Source of the DNA: Mucilaginibacter sp.
GTDB taxonomy: Bacteria > Bacteroidota > Bacteroidia > Sphingobacteriales > Sphingobacteriaceae
Assembly: GCF_025362475.1 (NCBI RefSeq)
Contig: NZ_JANYGH010000029.1
Span: 1-64,000, forward strand
DNA length: 64,000 nucleotides
Direction of reading: 5' to 3'
A program made the translations under genes and the position numbers. Below are positions 33,319 to 42,506 of the stretch, in pieces; position 1 is the first letter of the stretch; the number at the start of each line of letters is the position of its first letter. The notes beneath the pieces were generated by a model. The model did no database searches and was not told where the DNA came from. It saw nothing but the letters and a program-made list of their open reading frames with translations.

Positions 33319-34518
33319 TCAAATGCGTGTACTTTGTGATTTTATATCGAAGGCATCGCGTAAACCAACCGTAACCAGGTTAAACGCGTACACCAGCAGC
33401 ATGATAGCAATGCCGGGAATGATGGCCAGGTAAGCCGAGTCCATTACAATATAACCGTAATGTTCTTTAATCATGCCGCCCCAGGTAGGCATAGGCGGTT
33501 GCGCGCCAAAACCAAGGAAACTTAAACCGGCCTCAAGTAATATGGCCGATGCAAAATTGGATGACGCCAGTACCAGTATAGGGCCGGTAATATTGGGTAA
33601 AATATGTTTGCTGATAATACGGGCATTGTTAAAACCCAGGGCACGGGCGGCCTCAATGTACTCCACCTGTTTAAGGCTCATCACCTGCCCGCGTACCAGC
33701 CGAGCTACCTCAACCCACATGGATAGGCCAACCGCTATAAATATTTGCCACAGCCCTTTGCCAAGGGCAAAAGATATGGCTATAACCAGCAGCAAAGCCG
33801 GTAACGACCATAATATGTTCATTACCCAGCTAAGCGCGGCATCTATCCAGCCGCCAAAGTAGCCGGCTATTGCGCCTATGGTTACCCCTAATAACATACT
33901 AATGATAACCGACATAAGCCCAACAGCCAGCGAAATGCGGGTACCCAGTAGCAGCCGGCTCAACATATCGCGGCCATAAATATCAGTACCCAGCCAAAAG
34001 GTTTTGGTGATTAATTGTTCGCTTTTAATTTTATCGGCAAAGTGCTGGTAGATCTCGGCTGTTTTTTTTGAGGAGATAGCAGGGTTTAGCAGTACCATGC
34101 CGTAATGATAGCGGGGTTTAATCCCATTCACTACTTCAAAAATGTTATACGCCTTTTTATCAGGCTTGTCCTCATCGCCAATATATTCATTTACGTGGAT
34201 GGAATCCTGCTTAAAATAATACCCGGTAATAGGGATCTCCCTGTAAAATGACGATTGCCCAAAAAACATCCTGCTAAAGAAACCCACAGTATCAACCTGT
34301 TCGCTTTTGCGTATACGCAGCATGGTAAACCGGGCTCCCGGCTTTTTGATGCTCAGCTGTATAGTCATGTTATTGGCATGCGGAGTTTGATCTGGCAATA
34401 CAAGATAACCTAATATGGCTATCAGCAACGTAGTTGCGATAAAAGCAAGCCCGCCCATGGCAATTTTATTACGCTTAAAGGCGATCCACGTTTGTTTTGA
34501 GGGGGTAAGCTGGGCCAA
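33319..34518 (-). CDS. OppC/DppC-like ABC transporter permease with periplasmic insert
   Basis: A 399-residue inner-membrane permease for a peptide/nickel-type importer. After TM1 (residues about 18-40) there is an insert of about 140 residues of periplasmic sequence not found in the short OppC proteins, then five more membrane helices and the EAA loop EAARALGFNNARIISKHILP that contacts the ATPase. The C-terminal half (SFLGFGAQPPMPTWGGMIKE) is highly typical. A TTG at 34518 starts the frame; no earlier ATG is available. Partner permease, ATPase and binding-protein genes are not in the window, which is unusual for the family but seen in Bacteroidota, where subunits are scattered. Confidence 0.88.
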   Translation of the reverse strand: MAQLTPSKQTWIAFKRNKIAMGGLAFIATTLLIAILGYLVLPDQTPHANNMTIQLSIKKPGARFTMLRIRKSEQVDTVGFFSRMFFGQSSFYREIPITGYYFKQDSIHVNEYIGDEDKPDKKAYNIFEVVNGIKPRYHYGMVLLNPAISSKKTAEIYQHFADKIKSEQLITKTFWLGTDIYGRDMLSRLLLGTRISLAVGLMSVIISMLLGVTIGAIAGYFGGWIDAALSWVMNILWSLPALLLVIAISFALGKGLWQIFIAVGLSMWVEVARLVRGQVMSLKQVEYIEAARALGFNNARIISKHILPNITGPILVLASSNFASAILLEAGLSFLGFGAQPPMPTWGGMIKEHYGYIVMDSAYLAIIPGIAIMLLVYAFNLVTVGLRDAFDIKSQSTRI

Positions 34519-34609
34519 TAGTTAATAGTTCCTTTTGGCTAAATATCGTTTAATTAGGTACAATAAGCAATTAGCTTTGTACAAATTACATTGATATTAA
34601 AAATGATCC

Positions 34610-35761
34610 CTATTTTACCTCGCGGCCTTTCCATTGGTACTTTTTATTGCTGCCTACCAGGCCCATCATAATAAGGTAAATTACATGTGCAGGTATGGTT
34701 ATAATAAGCAGGCTTACCAGGTATCCGCGTTTAAAAAAGTTAGTAACCGGCAGCAGGTAAATAGCTTCAAACAGGTATTTTAATAAAAACTGGGTCAGGA
34801 AAAGTTTAAAGAAATATACATCATAAAAACCCAGGCAGGCGTTTAGTAATATGGATACATTAAAAAGCCAGAAACACATGCCAATAGCCACTATTTTTTT
34901 ATCCTTATACTTTGTAAATTTTGAGGCCCAGCGCTTCCTCTGCTGCAAAAACTCCTTTAGGTTGGGCTTTGCGTGGGTATAAACAATAGCATCGGTTTGT
35001 TTTAAAAAGCCAATTTTACCGGGGTAACGCACCGCTACTTTTTGCAGCAGTAATTCGTCATCGCCAGATGCTACATCATCAATCCCGGTAAAGCCACCAA
35101 CATCATTAAAAACATCTTTACGGTAGGCCAAATTGGCACCATTGCAGGTAGATGCCCGGCCATTGCCAATAAATGCCGCACCTATACCTATAAGAAAAGA
35201 AAACTCCAGGGTTTGCATCAGCTCAAATACTGATTTCTCTTCAAAAAAAGTTACCGGGGCTGAAACCATTACCAGGTTCTGGCTTTGATAGTAATTTACT
35301 ATAGTTGATAACCATTTGCTACCCATGCGGCAATCAGCATCGGTAGCCACCATTAAATCGCCAGATGATCGTCTAATGGCTTCTGTTATCGCCTTTTTTT
35401 TATAGGAGTTAAGCGGCTTATCCTCGTTCAGTTTCATCAAGGTTATCCCCTGGTCTGCATAGCTGGCGATAATTGCAGCAGTATCATCAGTGGAATGATC
35501 ATCCACAATAATAACCTCTAGCAGGTGTTTTGGATATTCCTGTGCTAAAATATCTTCAATAGTTAAATGTATCCGCTCTGCCTCATTACGTGCGGCAATA
35601 AGTATGGTAACCTTTGTGTTAAAATCGGCAATTGTAAAGGGAATTACCTTAATATCAAACCATCCTTTAATTAAATAAATAACAAGTAACAGATATAAGC
35701 CTGTTAATAATAACGAAATTATACTAAGCGTTGCGATCAAAGAATTTGAGTTTAAATACAA
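34610..35761 (-). CDS. Family 2 glycosyltransferase, membrane-bound
   Basis: A 383-residue GT2. An N-terminal membrane helix (LLLTGLYLLLVIYLIKGW), then the GT-A domain with VTILIAARNEAERI, VIIVDDHSTDDT and the DxD-type VATDADCRMGS, the GNGRASTCNGANLAYRK segment, DDVASGDDELLLQKVA and the QRKRWASKF (Q/RxxRW) processive-type motif, and three C-terminal membrane helices. It likely adds sugars to a lipid carrier or polymer. The frame starts from a TTG at 35761, overlapping the upstream gene by 38 bases (a TTG at 35740 would cut this to 17). The overlap implies coupling to the flippase-like protein. Confidence 0.88.
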   Translation of the reverse strand: MYLNSNSLIATLSIISLLLTGLYLLLVIYLIKGWFDIKVIPFTIADFNTKVTILIAARNEAERIHLTIEDILAQEYPKHLLEVIIVDDHSTDDTAAIIASYADQGITLMKLNEDKPLNSYKKKAITEAIRRSSGDLMVATDADCRMGSKWLSTIVNYYQSQNLVMVSAPVTFFEEKSVFELMQTLEFSFLIGIGAAFIGNGRASTCNGANLAYRKDVFNDVGGFTGIDDVASGDDELLLQKVAVRYPGKIGFLKQTDAIVYTHAKPNLKEFLQQRKRWASKFTKYKDKKIVAIGMCFWLFNVSILLNACLGFYDVYFFKLFLTQFLLKYLFEAIYLLPVTNFFKRGYLVSLLIITIPAHVIYLIMMGLVGSNKKYQWKGREVK

Positions 35762-36698
35762 ATAAAGAGCCTAAAATAGCAGGAATAAATAAATTTATGA
35801 GCCATATAGAAGATACACCGGCTATTATGGCAAATTTTTGATCGGTGATATAAACAAAGAGGTGCGATGCAGTAAAGCCACGTACACCAATATCAAAAAG
35901 ATCAAGAGATGGTACAATGGAGGATATTAAAAAAAATAGCATCAACATCATAATCATAGAAAAAACCGGTATCTGCGGTATCAGCATCTGGAATACCAAA
36001 TAATACTGCAATGAGAATGTAGCATACCGGGCCACGCTAAACCCCATTGTTTTAATAAGCTCATGGGTTTTATATTGCCCCATGATTGCAAAAAAGCGGT
36101 GATATTTTTTTACCAGGGGGATACTATCAAACAGGCTAACCACCCAATTGATATGGAAATAGATGATGAGTTGCAATGTTGCTAAAACAGCACCCAAAGC
36201 CATTACACCTATAAGCAACCAGGAATAATCATGTATATAACGGCATATAAACCAGATGATGGAAACCGCGCCTAAAACATTGGTTACGGTGCCCTGGCTA
36301 AATGAGCCAACGCTCATGGCAAAAATACCGGGAATGCGCTTTCGATTGGGTAAAAACATTACCCGGCCACCATATTCGCCTAACCTGTTTGGTGTTGTTA
36401 CCGCCCAGGTAAGACCGCAAAAAACGGCTTCCACCGCTTCCCAAAGAGTTATATCAATAAGTGTTTTGGTAACATAGCGCCATTTTAAAGCCTCCAGAAA
36501 CCAGTTAACAAACATGAGCATTACCACAAAAAACATGGTGATAATTACCCGGGTGATACTTAAATGTGATGCTAAAAGCTCAAAGGCTTTTAAGTCGTTG
36601 TTTTTTTTGGAAAACTGCCTGTAGATAAACAATGCAGCTACAATTAATATACCGGCCTTAAGTAAATAGGAAACTATTTTTTTGGTAGAACTAGTCAA
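35724..36698 (-). CDS. Lysylphosphatidylglycerol synthase TM-region/flippase-like membrane protein (UPF0104)
   Basis: A 324-residue polytopic membrane protein with about eight helices and no soluble domain. It matches the LPG synthase transmembrane family by the WFLEALKWRYVTKTL, TPNRLGEYGGRVMFLP and GVRGFTASHLFVY motifs. Proteins of this type, when linked to glycosyltransferases, are often proposed to move lipid-linked sugars or support glycolipid synthesis. It overlaps the downstream GT2 gene by 38 bases, so the two probably act as a pair. The start is a TTG at 36698; no other start is close. Confidence 0.85.
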   Translation of the reverse strand: MTSSTKKIVSYLLKAGILIVAALFIYRQFSKKNNDLKAFELLASHLSITRVIITMFFVVMLMFVNWFLEALKWRYVTKTLIDITLWEAVEAVFCGLTWAVTTPNRLGEYGGRVMFLPNRKRIPGIFAMSVGSFSQGTVTNVLGAVSIIWFICRYIHDYSWLLIGVMALGAVLATLQLIIYFHINWVVSLFDSIPLVKKYHRFFAIMGQYKTHELIKTMGFSVARYATFSLQYYLVFQMLIPQIPVFSMIMMLMLFFLISSIVPSLDLFDIGVRGFTASHLFVYITDQKFAIIAGVSSIWLINLFIPAILGSLFVFKLKFFDRNA

Positions 36699-36779
36699 AC
36701 AGATAAAAATTTATGCAATGTTACGAAAAATGGGGCGAGGTTTAACCCGCCCCATATAACACAGCATAAATACTTTTGT

Positions 36780-37625
36780 TTATTTCAATCTCGCTTTTAA
36801 AAATGAAATGGTATTGGCATAAGCATCCCGGGTGGCCTCGCTGTTATAAGCGGGGCTGCTTGGGTTTGCAAAAGCATGATCGGCATCATATTGGTGCAGG
36901 TACAGCTTTTTGCCTGCTGCTTTCATATCATCATTAAATTTGGCAACAACTTTAGGGTTTATCCATTGATCTTTATTGGCAAAGTTGCCCAGTACATCGG
37001 CATTTAAAGTTTTTAATCGCGCTATGTTTTGCTCGGGCATGCCATAGTACATTACGCTGCCTGCCAGTTTTTTACCCGCTAATAAGCCGGTTTGCAAGCT
37101 CCAGCCACCGCCAAAACACCAGCCTATTGTGGCAATGTGCGCGCCTGCGCCGGTATATGCTATGGCACCGTTAATAATGGCTTTGGCCCTGTCTTCATTT
37201 ACGGCCTGCATAAATTTACCTGCATCCTGCGGGGTAGTGGCAATTTTGCCATCGTAAAGGTCAAGGTCAATAACGTTCACGTTGCCCAGGTCGTTGTATA
37301 TCTTTTCAGATTCGCGTTTAACAAAATCATTTAATCCCCACCACTCGTGAATTACCAGGATGTAATTTTTACTTGGTGTTTTAGCTTTTAGCAGGTAGGC
37401 CGTTGATTCTTTGCCATCGGGTGTTTTATAGGTAATATTTGTGCCGATGCTGCTTTGAAAGCGGATGGGCAATGGCTTTAAATGCGCCATTTTAAATTTG
37501 GAATCGGATGCCAGCATGGCAAATCGTTGTGTTGCCGATGGGTTACTGCAGCAAACCACTTTGCGCTGTGCAAATGCACCGCTGCAAAAAATGAAGAGTA
37601 GGGTAAAAAGAGTAAGTTTTTTCAT
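36780..37625 (-). CDS. Secreted dienelactone hydrolase family protein
   Basis: A 281-residue alpha/beta hydrolase with a signal peptide (KLTLFTLLFIFCSGAFA). The nucleophile motif is IGWCFGGGW, with Cys in place of Ser as in true dienelactone hydrolases. The acid is probably the Asp in ANKDQWINP, and the His is in YDADHAFANP. NYILVIHEWWGLNDFVK carries the oxyanion region. Members hydrolyse dienelactones or other esters; here the periplasmic location suggests scavenging of an ester. Monocistronic, no adjacent aromatic-degradation genes. Confidence 0.9.
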   Translation of the reverse strand: MKKLTLFTLLFIFCSGAFAQRKVVCCSNPSATQRFAMLASDSKFKMAHLKPLPIRFQSSIGTNITYKTPDGKESTAYLLKAKTPSKNYILVIHEWWGLNDFVKRESEKIYNDLGNVNVIDLDLYDGKIATTPQDAGKFMQAVNEDRAKAIINGAIAYTGAGAHIATIGWCFGGGWSLQTGLLAGKKLAGSVMYYGMPEQNIARLKTLNADVLGNFANKDQWINPKVVAKFNDDMKAAGKKLYLHQYDADHAFANPSSPAYNSEATRDAYANTISFLKARLK

Positions 37626-37916
37626 GGTGGATATTTTGTTAATAACAAATACGTTGATGAATTAATTTGCGTTGCCTTAAACTTGGCCGGTATTAGCAGG
37701 AGGGTGTCCATGTTTTTTGATGGAGATCCTCCTCCTCAAAATTACTGTTTAATATACCTTTTCCAATACAATTTTATGCTGCAATTAGCGGAGGGCAGGT
37801 CAGGGGAATCGCGTTTTAAATTTATAGCGGCTTATCCATCAGTCTGAGGGAGTTCAAAGTTAAAATTCGGCATGACGTTGTGTTTTTTTTAAGCGATTTC
37901 CCTGGGGGCAGGTTCT
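37626..37916. other. Intergenic gap, nothing recognised
   Basis: About 290 AT-rich bases between two minus-strand genes. A short g/c-rich pair 'ggagggtgtccatg... ggagatcctcc' near 37700-37735 could fold but I see no gene or clear terminator. Confidence 0.4.
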
Positions 37917-39500
37917 TTATTCAACCGTCCAGGCACTAATTCCGTATGCAGCTAAATTTACAGCAAGTTTGCCATCGATAATATGAGTAGCCTCTTTCCC
38001 GATAAAACTACTTGTCTTTTTTCCTTGTAATCCAGCCGCTTCCACAGTTGCCGCCTGTTGCTTATCTGATAAATTAACAATCACTATAACTGCCTTATCC
38101 CCATCCTGTCGGATAAATGAAAACACCTGGTCGTTATTATTAATGAGGGTTTTGTACGTTCCGTTAACTATAGTCGAATTGGATTTGCGCAGGCGGATGA
38201 TCTCCTTATAATAATTAAAAAGCGAATTGGGATCTTTTCTTTCCTCTTCAAGGGATATGCCATCGTTGGGTTTATCATCATTAAACTGATCTTTATACGG
38301 GCCGGTTTGCTTATACCAGTAAGCCATGCCTTTGCCTTTACCTGTTGCATACCATTCAAATGCCTGCCTGTCGGGGATTTCATTGGCATCGGTGGCTCCG
38401 AAATTGGCGCTGGTGCCTGTCATGCCTAATTCCTGTCCGTAGTAAATAGATGGTATGCCGCCCATGAGCAGGTTAAGTGCGCAGCCTACTTTTAGTTTGG
38501 CTATATCACCTTTAACAGCGGTACTAAAACGGGGGATATCATGGTTTTCAATAAATACCACCTGTTGTTTGCCTGCAGGGTTCATGGCGAGGGTTGAATC
38601 GGCGTTGGCTAATAAAAGATCCTTCCTGAACGAGCGGATGGCGAAAGCGAGTCTTAAACCAAACACGCGGTCAACGCCGCCTTTGTCCAGGTAGTCCAGC
38701 CCCAAACTAAACCAGTCGGCCTGCTCGGCAACTACTTTTATTTTAGGGTTAATGGCTCTTAGTTTACTTAATAAAGGGTTCCAGAAAGTATCAAATAAAT
38801 GCGGCATTGTGCCTTTGTTATCCAGGTTATCCATCATATGGTCCAGCCTGAAACCATCTACACCATCATCAAACTTACCATCCTTATTTGGGTCGACCCA
38901 GTAGCTGAACAATTTTAAATTATACTCCTTTGATTTTTCGCTGTTTAAATTGGCGGTGGTGATTTTGCGGGTTACGCCGTCATAACCTTTTAGTTCGGTT
39001 AAGTTATATACAATGGTTGATGGTTTTTTATTCTCTTTGTCGTCCCATATAATATAATCGGTGTACTCGGATTTTGGGTTGCCGAACGCATCCTTCCACC
39101 ATTTGGAATCCTCGGTAACATATTGGGTTTCCATATCCATATAAAATTTCATACCCCTTTTGTGCAGTTCTTTAATTAGCGCCAGGTAATCGTTCAGGGT
39201 GCCATATTTAGGGTCGATCTTTTGAAAATCGATAGCAAAGTAATTATGGTAATAAATTGATTCATAAAGCGGTGTGCACAAAATGGAGGTTACCCCAAGC
39301 TCCTGCAGGTAATCAAGTTTCTGCCTGATTCCGTTCAAATCGCCGTGACTATCGCCATTGCTATCAAAAAAACTCCGCTGAAAAATATGGTATATGATCT
39401 CGTTGTTATTGCTCTGGGGTTTATTGCGCTTCAACCCGGCACTTGAGGATAGTGCAATGCAAAGCAGGCAGGCAATTGCAACAAGTTTTTTTATTTTCAT
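37917..39500 (-). CDS. Secreted alpha-amylase family (GH13) glycoside hydrolase
   Basis: A GH13 enzyme of about 527 residues. The start is taken at the ATG at 39500 (MKIKKLVAIACLLCIALSSS), a signal peptide; the longer frame from 39521 adds seven codons. Catalytic regions: nucleophile Asp in DGFRLDHMMDN, acid/base Glu in VVAEQADWF and transition-state Asp in FIENHDIPRF. Region I reads MKFYMDMETQYV and lacks the usual His of DxxxNH, which is found in a few Bacteroidota GH13 branches. A C-terminal beta domain starts at about residue 430. Substrate: alpha-glucan or maltooligosaccharide (by family). No susCD pair adjacent. Confidence 0.9.
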   Translation of the reverse strand: MKIKKLVAIACLLCIALSSSAGLKRNKPQSNNNEIIYHIFQRSFFDSNGDSHGDLNGIRQKLDYLQELGVTSILCTPLYESIYYHNYFAIDFQKIDPKYGTLNDYLALIKELHKRGMKFYMDMETQYVTEDSKWWKDAFGNPKSEYTDYIIWDDKENKKPSTIVYNLTELKGYDGVTRKITTANLNSEKSKEYNLKLFSYWVDPNKDGKFDDGVDGFRLDHMMDNLDNKGTMPHLFDTFWNPLLSKLRAINPKIKVVAEQADWFSLGLDYLDKGGVDRVFGLRLAFAIRSFRKDLLLANADSTLAMNPAGKQQVVFIENHDIPRFSTAVKGDIAKLKVGCALNLLMGGIPSIYYGQELGMTGTSANFGATDANEIPDRQAFEWYATGKGKGMAYWYKQTGPYKDQFNDDKPNDGISLEEERKDPNSLFNYYKEIIRLRKSNSTIVNGTYKTLINNNDQVFSFIRQDGDKAVIVIVNLSDKQQAATVEAAGLQGKKTSSFIGKEATHIIDGKLAVNLAAYGISAWTVE

Positions 39501-39781
39501 GGAGTTATAATTGGCTGCCAAAACAACAGAAATAAGTACTAATATACAATGAATAAATAGTTTATTTAATAGCCTATCTTATCATTAAAAATAGCCTTTA
39601 TTGCTATGTTTTTGCTTTTGGTAATAATATATGGATTATATACTCCACATATTCGCCAATTTTACTGTGTTTTGACGGCCATAGTAGTATTAATTTTGCA
39701 TGTTAATACTTCCTTAATTATTTAGGCAATAAATTACGCGTAATAATAAAACCCTGAAACCTGCTATAACGATAATTCAAC
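39501..39781. other. Divergent promoter region
   Basis: About 280 AT-rich bases between the start of the minus-strand GH13 gene and the plus-strand alcohol dehydrogenase gene. Presumably carries promoters for both; no specific box or operator stands out. Confidence 0.5.
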
Positions 39782-40900
39782 ATGCCAATTACCTGCAAAG
39801 CTGCCATTACGAATGGCGACGGAAGTTTTACTATTGAAGATATTGAAGTTCATGACCCGCAGGCCGATGAAGTATTGGTAAAAATAATGGCCGCCGGCCT
39901 TTGCCATACTGATCACGACTCGCTGAGCTGGGGTAAGCAGCTCATTATAGGACATGAAGGTGCCGGTGTTGTTATTAAAACCGGCAGTAAAGTTACAGGC
40001 TTAGCGCCCGGCGATAAAGTGATATTAAACTGGGCCATGCATTGCGGCCATTGTTTTCAATGTTTAGCAGGTAATCAACACCTTTGCGAAGTGGCTTCGC
40101 CGGTAGCGGCGGGTGGCAATGGTTATACGCCTGGTCATGCACATCCATCGGGCACCACACTAAACGGCTTACCGGTTTTGCGTTCCTTCAATATTGGTAC
40201 CCTTGCGGGCTACACGCTGGTAAAAGCATCGGCGGTAGTAAAAAACGCGTCAACAAATATGTCATTCCAGGCGGCAAGTATCATTAGCTGCGGGGTGATG
40301 ACTGGCTATGGCTCGGTGCTGAATGCGGCCAAAGTAAAAGTAGGGTCTTCGGTAGTGGTATTGGGCACCGGTGGGGTAGGGCTTAATGTGATCCAGGGCG
40401 CAAAAATAGCGGGAGCGGCGATGATCATCGCCATTGATATCAACCAAAATCGTTTAAATATGGCGGTTAAATTTGGAGCCACCCATACACTTTTGGCCTA
40501 TAAAACGGATACCGGCCTGTTACAGGCAGCCCAAAAGGTAAAAACCATGACCCATAACCGGGGGGCCGATTATGCTTTTGAATGTACCGCCATCCCGGAG
40601 TTGGGCGCAGCCCCGCTGGCGATGGTGCGCAACGCCGGTACCGCTGTACAGGTAAGCGGTATAGAGCAGGATATCACCATTGATATGCGCTTTTTTGAAT
40701 GGGATAAAATTTACATCAATCCACTATATGGCAAATGCCGCCCGCAGATAGATTTTCCTGACATTGTACAACATTACGAAGACGGGAACCTGATGCTGGA
40801 AGAAATGATTACACGTACCTATAAGATAAATGAACTCGATAAAGCTTTTGATGACATGCTGAAAGGCAGAAACGCCAAAGGAGTTATTGTTTTTGACTAA
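39782..40900 (+). CDS. Zinc-dependent alcohol dehydrogenase
   Basis: A 372-residue medium-chain alcohol dehydrogenase. Catalytic zinc ligands appear as GLCHTDHD (Cys37) and IIGHEGAGVV, the structural zinc ligands as CGHCFQCLAGNQHLC, and the NAD-binding loop as VVLGTGGVGLNVIQGA. It most resembles the class III/NAD-dependent glutathione- or mycothiol-type ADH group. It is directly followed by an esterase D-like hydrolase four bases later, a pairing typical of formaldehyde or thiol-conjugate detoxification (an alcohol dehydrogenase plus a thioesterase), here possibly with bacillithiol. That role is an inference from order alone. Confidence 0.9.
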   Translation: MPITCKAAITNGDGSFTIEDIEVHDPQADEVLVKIMAAGLCHTDHDSLSWGKQLIIGHEGAGVVIKTGSKVTGLAPGDKVILNWAMHCGHCFQCLAGNQHLCEVASPVAAGGNGYTPGHAHPSGTTLNGLPVLRSFNIGTLAGYTLVKASAVVKNASTNMSFQAASIISCGVMTGYGSVLNAAKVKVGSSVVVLGTGGVGLNVIQGAKIAGAAMIIAIDINQNRLNMAVKFGATHTLLAYKTDTGLLQAAQKVKTMTHNRGADYAFECTAIPELGAAPLAMVRNAGTAVQVSGIEQDITIDMRFFEWDKIYINPLYGKCRPQIDFPDIVQHYEDGNLMLEEMITRTYKINELDKAFDDMLKGRNAKGVIVFD

Positions 40901-40904
40901 AAAT

Positions 40905-41702
40905 ATGCCATTTAGAACAACTGAGATATCTAACCCGCAGTTTGAAAATAATAATCTACGTTTTATAACGGTAAAAACTCCGAACCTTAAAGGGCGGGGC
41001 GATATATGTGTATACGTACCGCCGGGAACAAAATCAACCCATGCCTTGCCTATTGTAATACTGCTGCACGGTGTTTATGGCAGCGCCTGGAGTTGGGCCT
41101 ACAGTGCCGGGGTGCACTTAACAGTGAATGAATTGATAAAAAAAGGTGAGCTGCCGCCTATGATATTGGCCATGCCATCAGACGGGCTTTGGGGTGATGG
41201 ATCTGGTTTTTTGCCGCACAGTACCTGTAATTTCGAAAAATGGATAGCAGAGGATGTGCCAGCCGCTGTAAGGGAAAACATTGCGGGCGCTCAAAAGGAT
41301 TCACCTTTATTTATTTCGGGCCTATCAATGGGTGGTTTTGGCGCATTGCGTATCGGTGCCAAATATGGGCGGCAGTTTAGGGCTATATCCGGAATGTCGT
41401 CAATTACCAGTCTGCCGCAGATTAAACTTTTTGTAGAGGAGCCTTTAAAATGCTATGTCCAGGATAATAAAATTGATGAAGATGTTTTTGCAACCTTTAA
41501 ACATTACAGGGAACAATTGCCACCCCTGAGGTTTGATTGTGGTGAAAGCGATCTGTTATTAACGTACAATCGTGATCTGCATAAAAAAATGGAGGAGGAG
41601 GGGATGCCGCATATTTACGAGGAATTTGGCGGAGGGCATGAGTGGTCATATTGGTCAAAACATGTAGTTAAAAGCTTAAAATTTTTTGCCGGGCACCTTT
41701 AA
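40905..41702 (+). CDS. Esterase D-like alpha/beta hydrolase
   Basis: About 266 residues from the ATG at 40905 (MPFRTTEISNPQF); the frame opens six codons earlier at a TTG inside the alcohol dehydrogenase stop region. Motifs are VILLHGVYGSAWSWAYSAG (oxyanion region), FISGLSMGGFGALRIG (nucleophile Ser in GLSMGG), FDCGESDLLL (acid) and FGGGHEWSYW (His). It resembles tributyrin esterase/S-formylglutathione hydrolase-type enzymes. The four-base spacing to the alcohol dehydrogenase implies a two-gene operon, perhaps acting on the same aldehyde-thiol conjugate. Confidence 0.87.
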   Translation: MPFRTTEISNPQFENNNLRFITVKTPNLKGRGDICVYVPPGTKSTHALPIVILLHGVYGSAWSWAYSAGVHLTVNELIKKGELPPMILAMPSDGLWGDGSGFLPHSTCNFEKWIAEDVPAAVRENIAGAQKDSPLFISGLSMGGFGALRIGAKYGRQFRAISGMSSITSLPQIKLFVEEPLKCYVQDNKIDEDVFATFKHYREQLPPLRFDCGESDLLLTYNRDLHKKMEEEGMPHIYEEFGGGHEWSYWSKHVVKSLKFFAGHL

Positions 41703-42050
41703 AAAGAGAGATAAAATAATTGCAGCCACTTTGCAGGCGAATATCTATTGTTAATATAATTTCTTTATAATCAATTAATTAGATGTTTTTTCGTTTGGGA
41801 ATATCATTTTTTTGTCAATTAGTCATGGCTGTTTATACAATTTTTACTATTTTGAACGTTTAACTACTTTGTAGGTTCTAACCTGCAAATAGTGATAAGG
41901 TTTAGGTTTAAAGTCCCCAAGCAGCGAGTGCAAGGGGACTTTTATTTTTTAAGGAAGATGCCTGGTGAAACAGCTCATGTATCAGGTAAACCCATCAATT
42001 ATTGCTTTATTTGCAGCTTACAAAAATATCCGGCACCTGTTAATACACAA
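41703..42050. promoter_or_regulatory. Leader region of the Gre-like gene
   Basis: About 350 AT-rich bases. A possible T-rich element (gtccccaagcagcgagtgcaaggggac, near 41914-41939) forms a stem of gtcccc/ggggac followed by 'ttttattttttt', a good terminator-like hairpin at about 41913-41950 in the leader of the downstream gene; it may be a transcriptional attenuator or an end of the upstream operon. The longer frame starting at 41892 and reading across it is rejected as coding. Confidence 0.5.
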
Positions 42051-42503
42051 ATGAGCGATTTGAAAAAGGAATTATATGATTTGTGTGTCGCCCATGTACG
42101 CAGAAGCATGGATGCTGCCGAGCTGGCTATCCAGGAAGCCCAAAAAGCATCAAACGATGATACCAAAAGCAGTGCCGGTGATAAATACGAAACCGGACGC
42201 GCTATGATGCAGCAGGAAACCAACCGTAACCTGGCCCAGTTAAATGAAGCCAATAAACTTATGGTTGCCCTAAATCGCATCAGCACCAACGGCACATCTG
42301 CCATTGCCGAGTTAGGGAGTGTGATTATTACCAATAACGGAAATTTTTACCTGGCTATTAGTGCCGGTAGCCTGCCGCTTGCGGGTAAAACCTATTTCGC
42401 GGTTTCTCCGGGATCGCCGGTTGGCCTTAAACTTAATGGTAAAAAGAAGGGCGATAGCTTTACGCTGAATAGTAAATTATATGTTATTGAACTGGTAAGT
42501 TAA
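42051..42503 (+). CDS. GreA/GreB-like C-terminal domain protein (often annotated 3-oxoacyl-ACP synthase)
   Basis: About 150 residues from the ATG at 42051 (MSDLKKELYDLCVAHVRR). A coiled-coil start with SSAGDKYETGRAMMQQETNR, characteristic of this Bacteroidota family, is followed by a small beta domain (GSVIITNNGNFYLAISAGSL) like the FKBP-type C-domain of Gre factors. The frequent database name 3-oxoacyl-ACP synthase seems a misannotation, since no thiolase fold could fit in 150 residues. A likely role is binding RNA polymerase's secondary channel (family inference). Confidence 0.82.
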   Translation: MSDLKKELYDLCVAHVRRSMDAAELAIQEAQKASNDDTKSSAGDKYETGRAMMQQETNRNLAQLNEANKLMVALNRISTNGTSAIAELGSVIITNNGNFYLAISAGSLPLAGKTYFAVSPGSPVGLKLNGKKKGDSFTLNSKLYVIELVS

Positions 42504-42506
42504 GCG

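Noticed and set aside
33319..34518. Complete peptide-import operon at the OppC-like gene
   Set aside because: No OppB, OppD/F or binding-protein gene lies on either side, so only the single permease is annotated.
41892..42050. N-terminal extension of the Gre-like protein
   Set aside because: The extra 53 residues are a translated hairpin and AT-rich leader; the family start fits the ATG at 42051.
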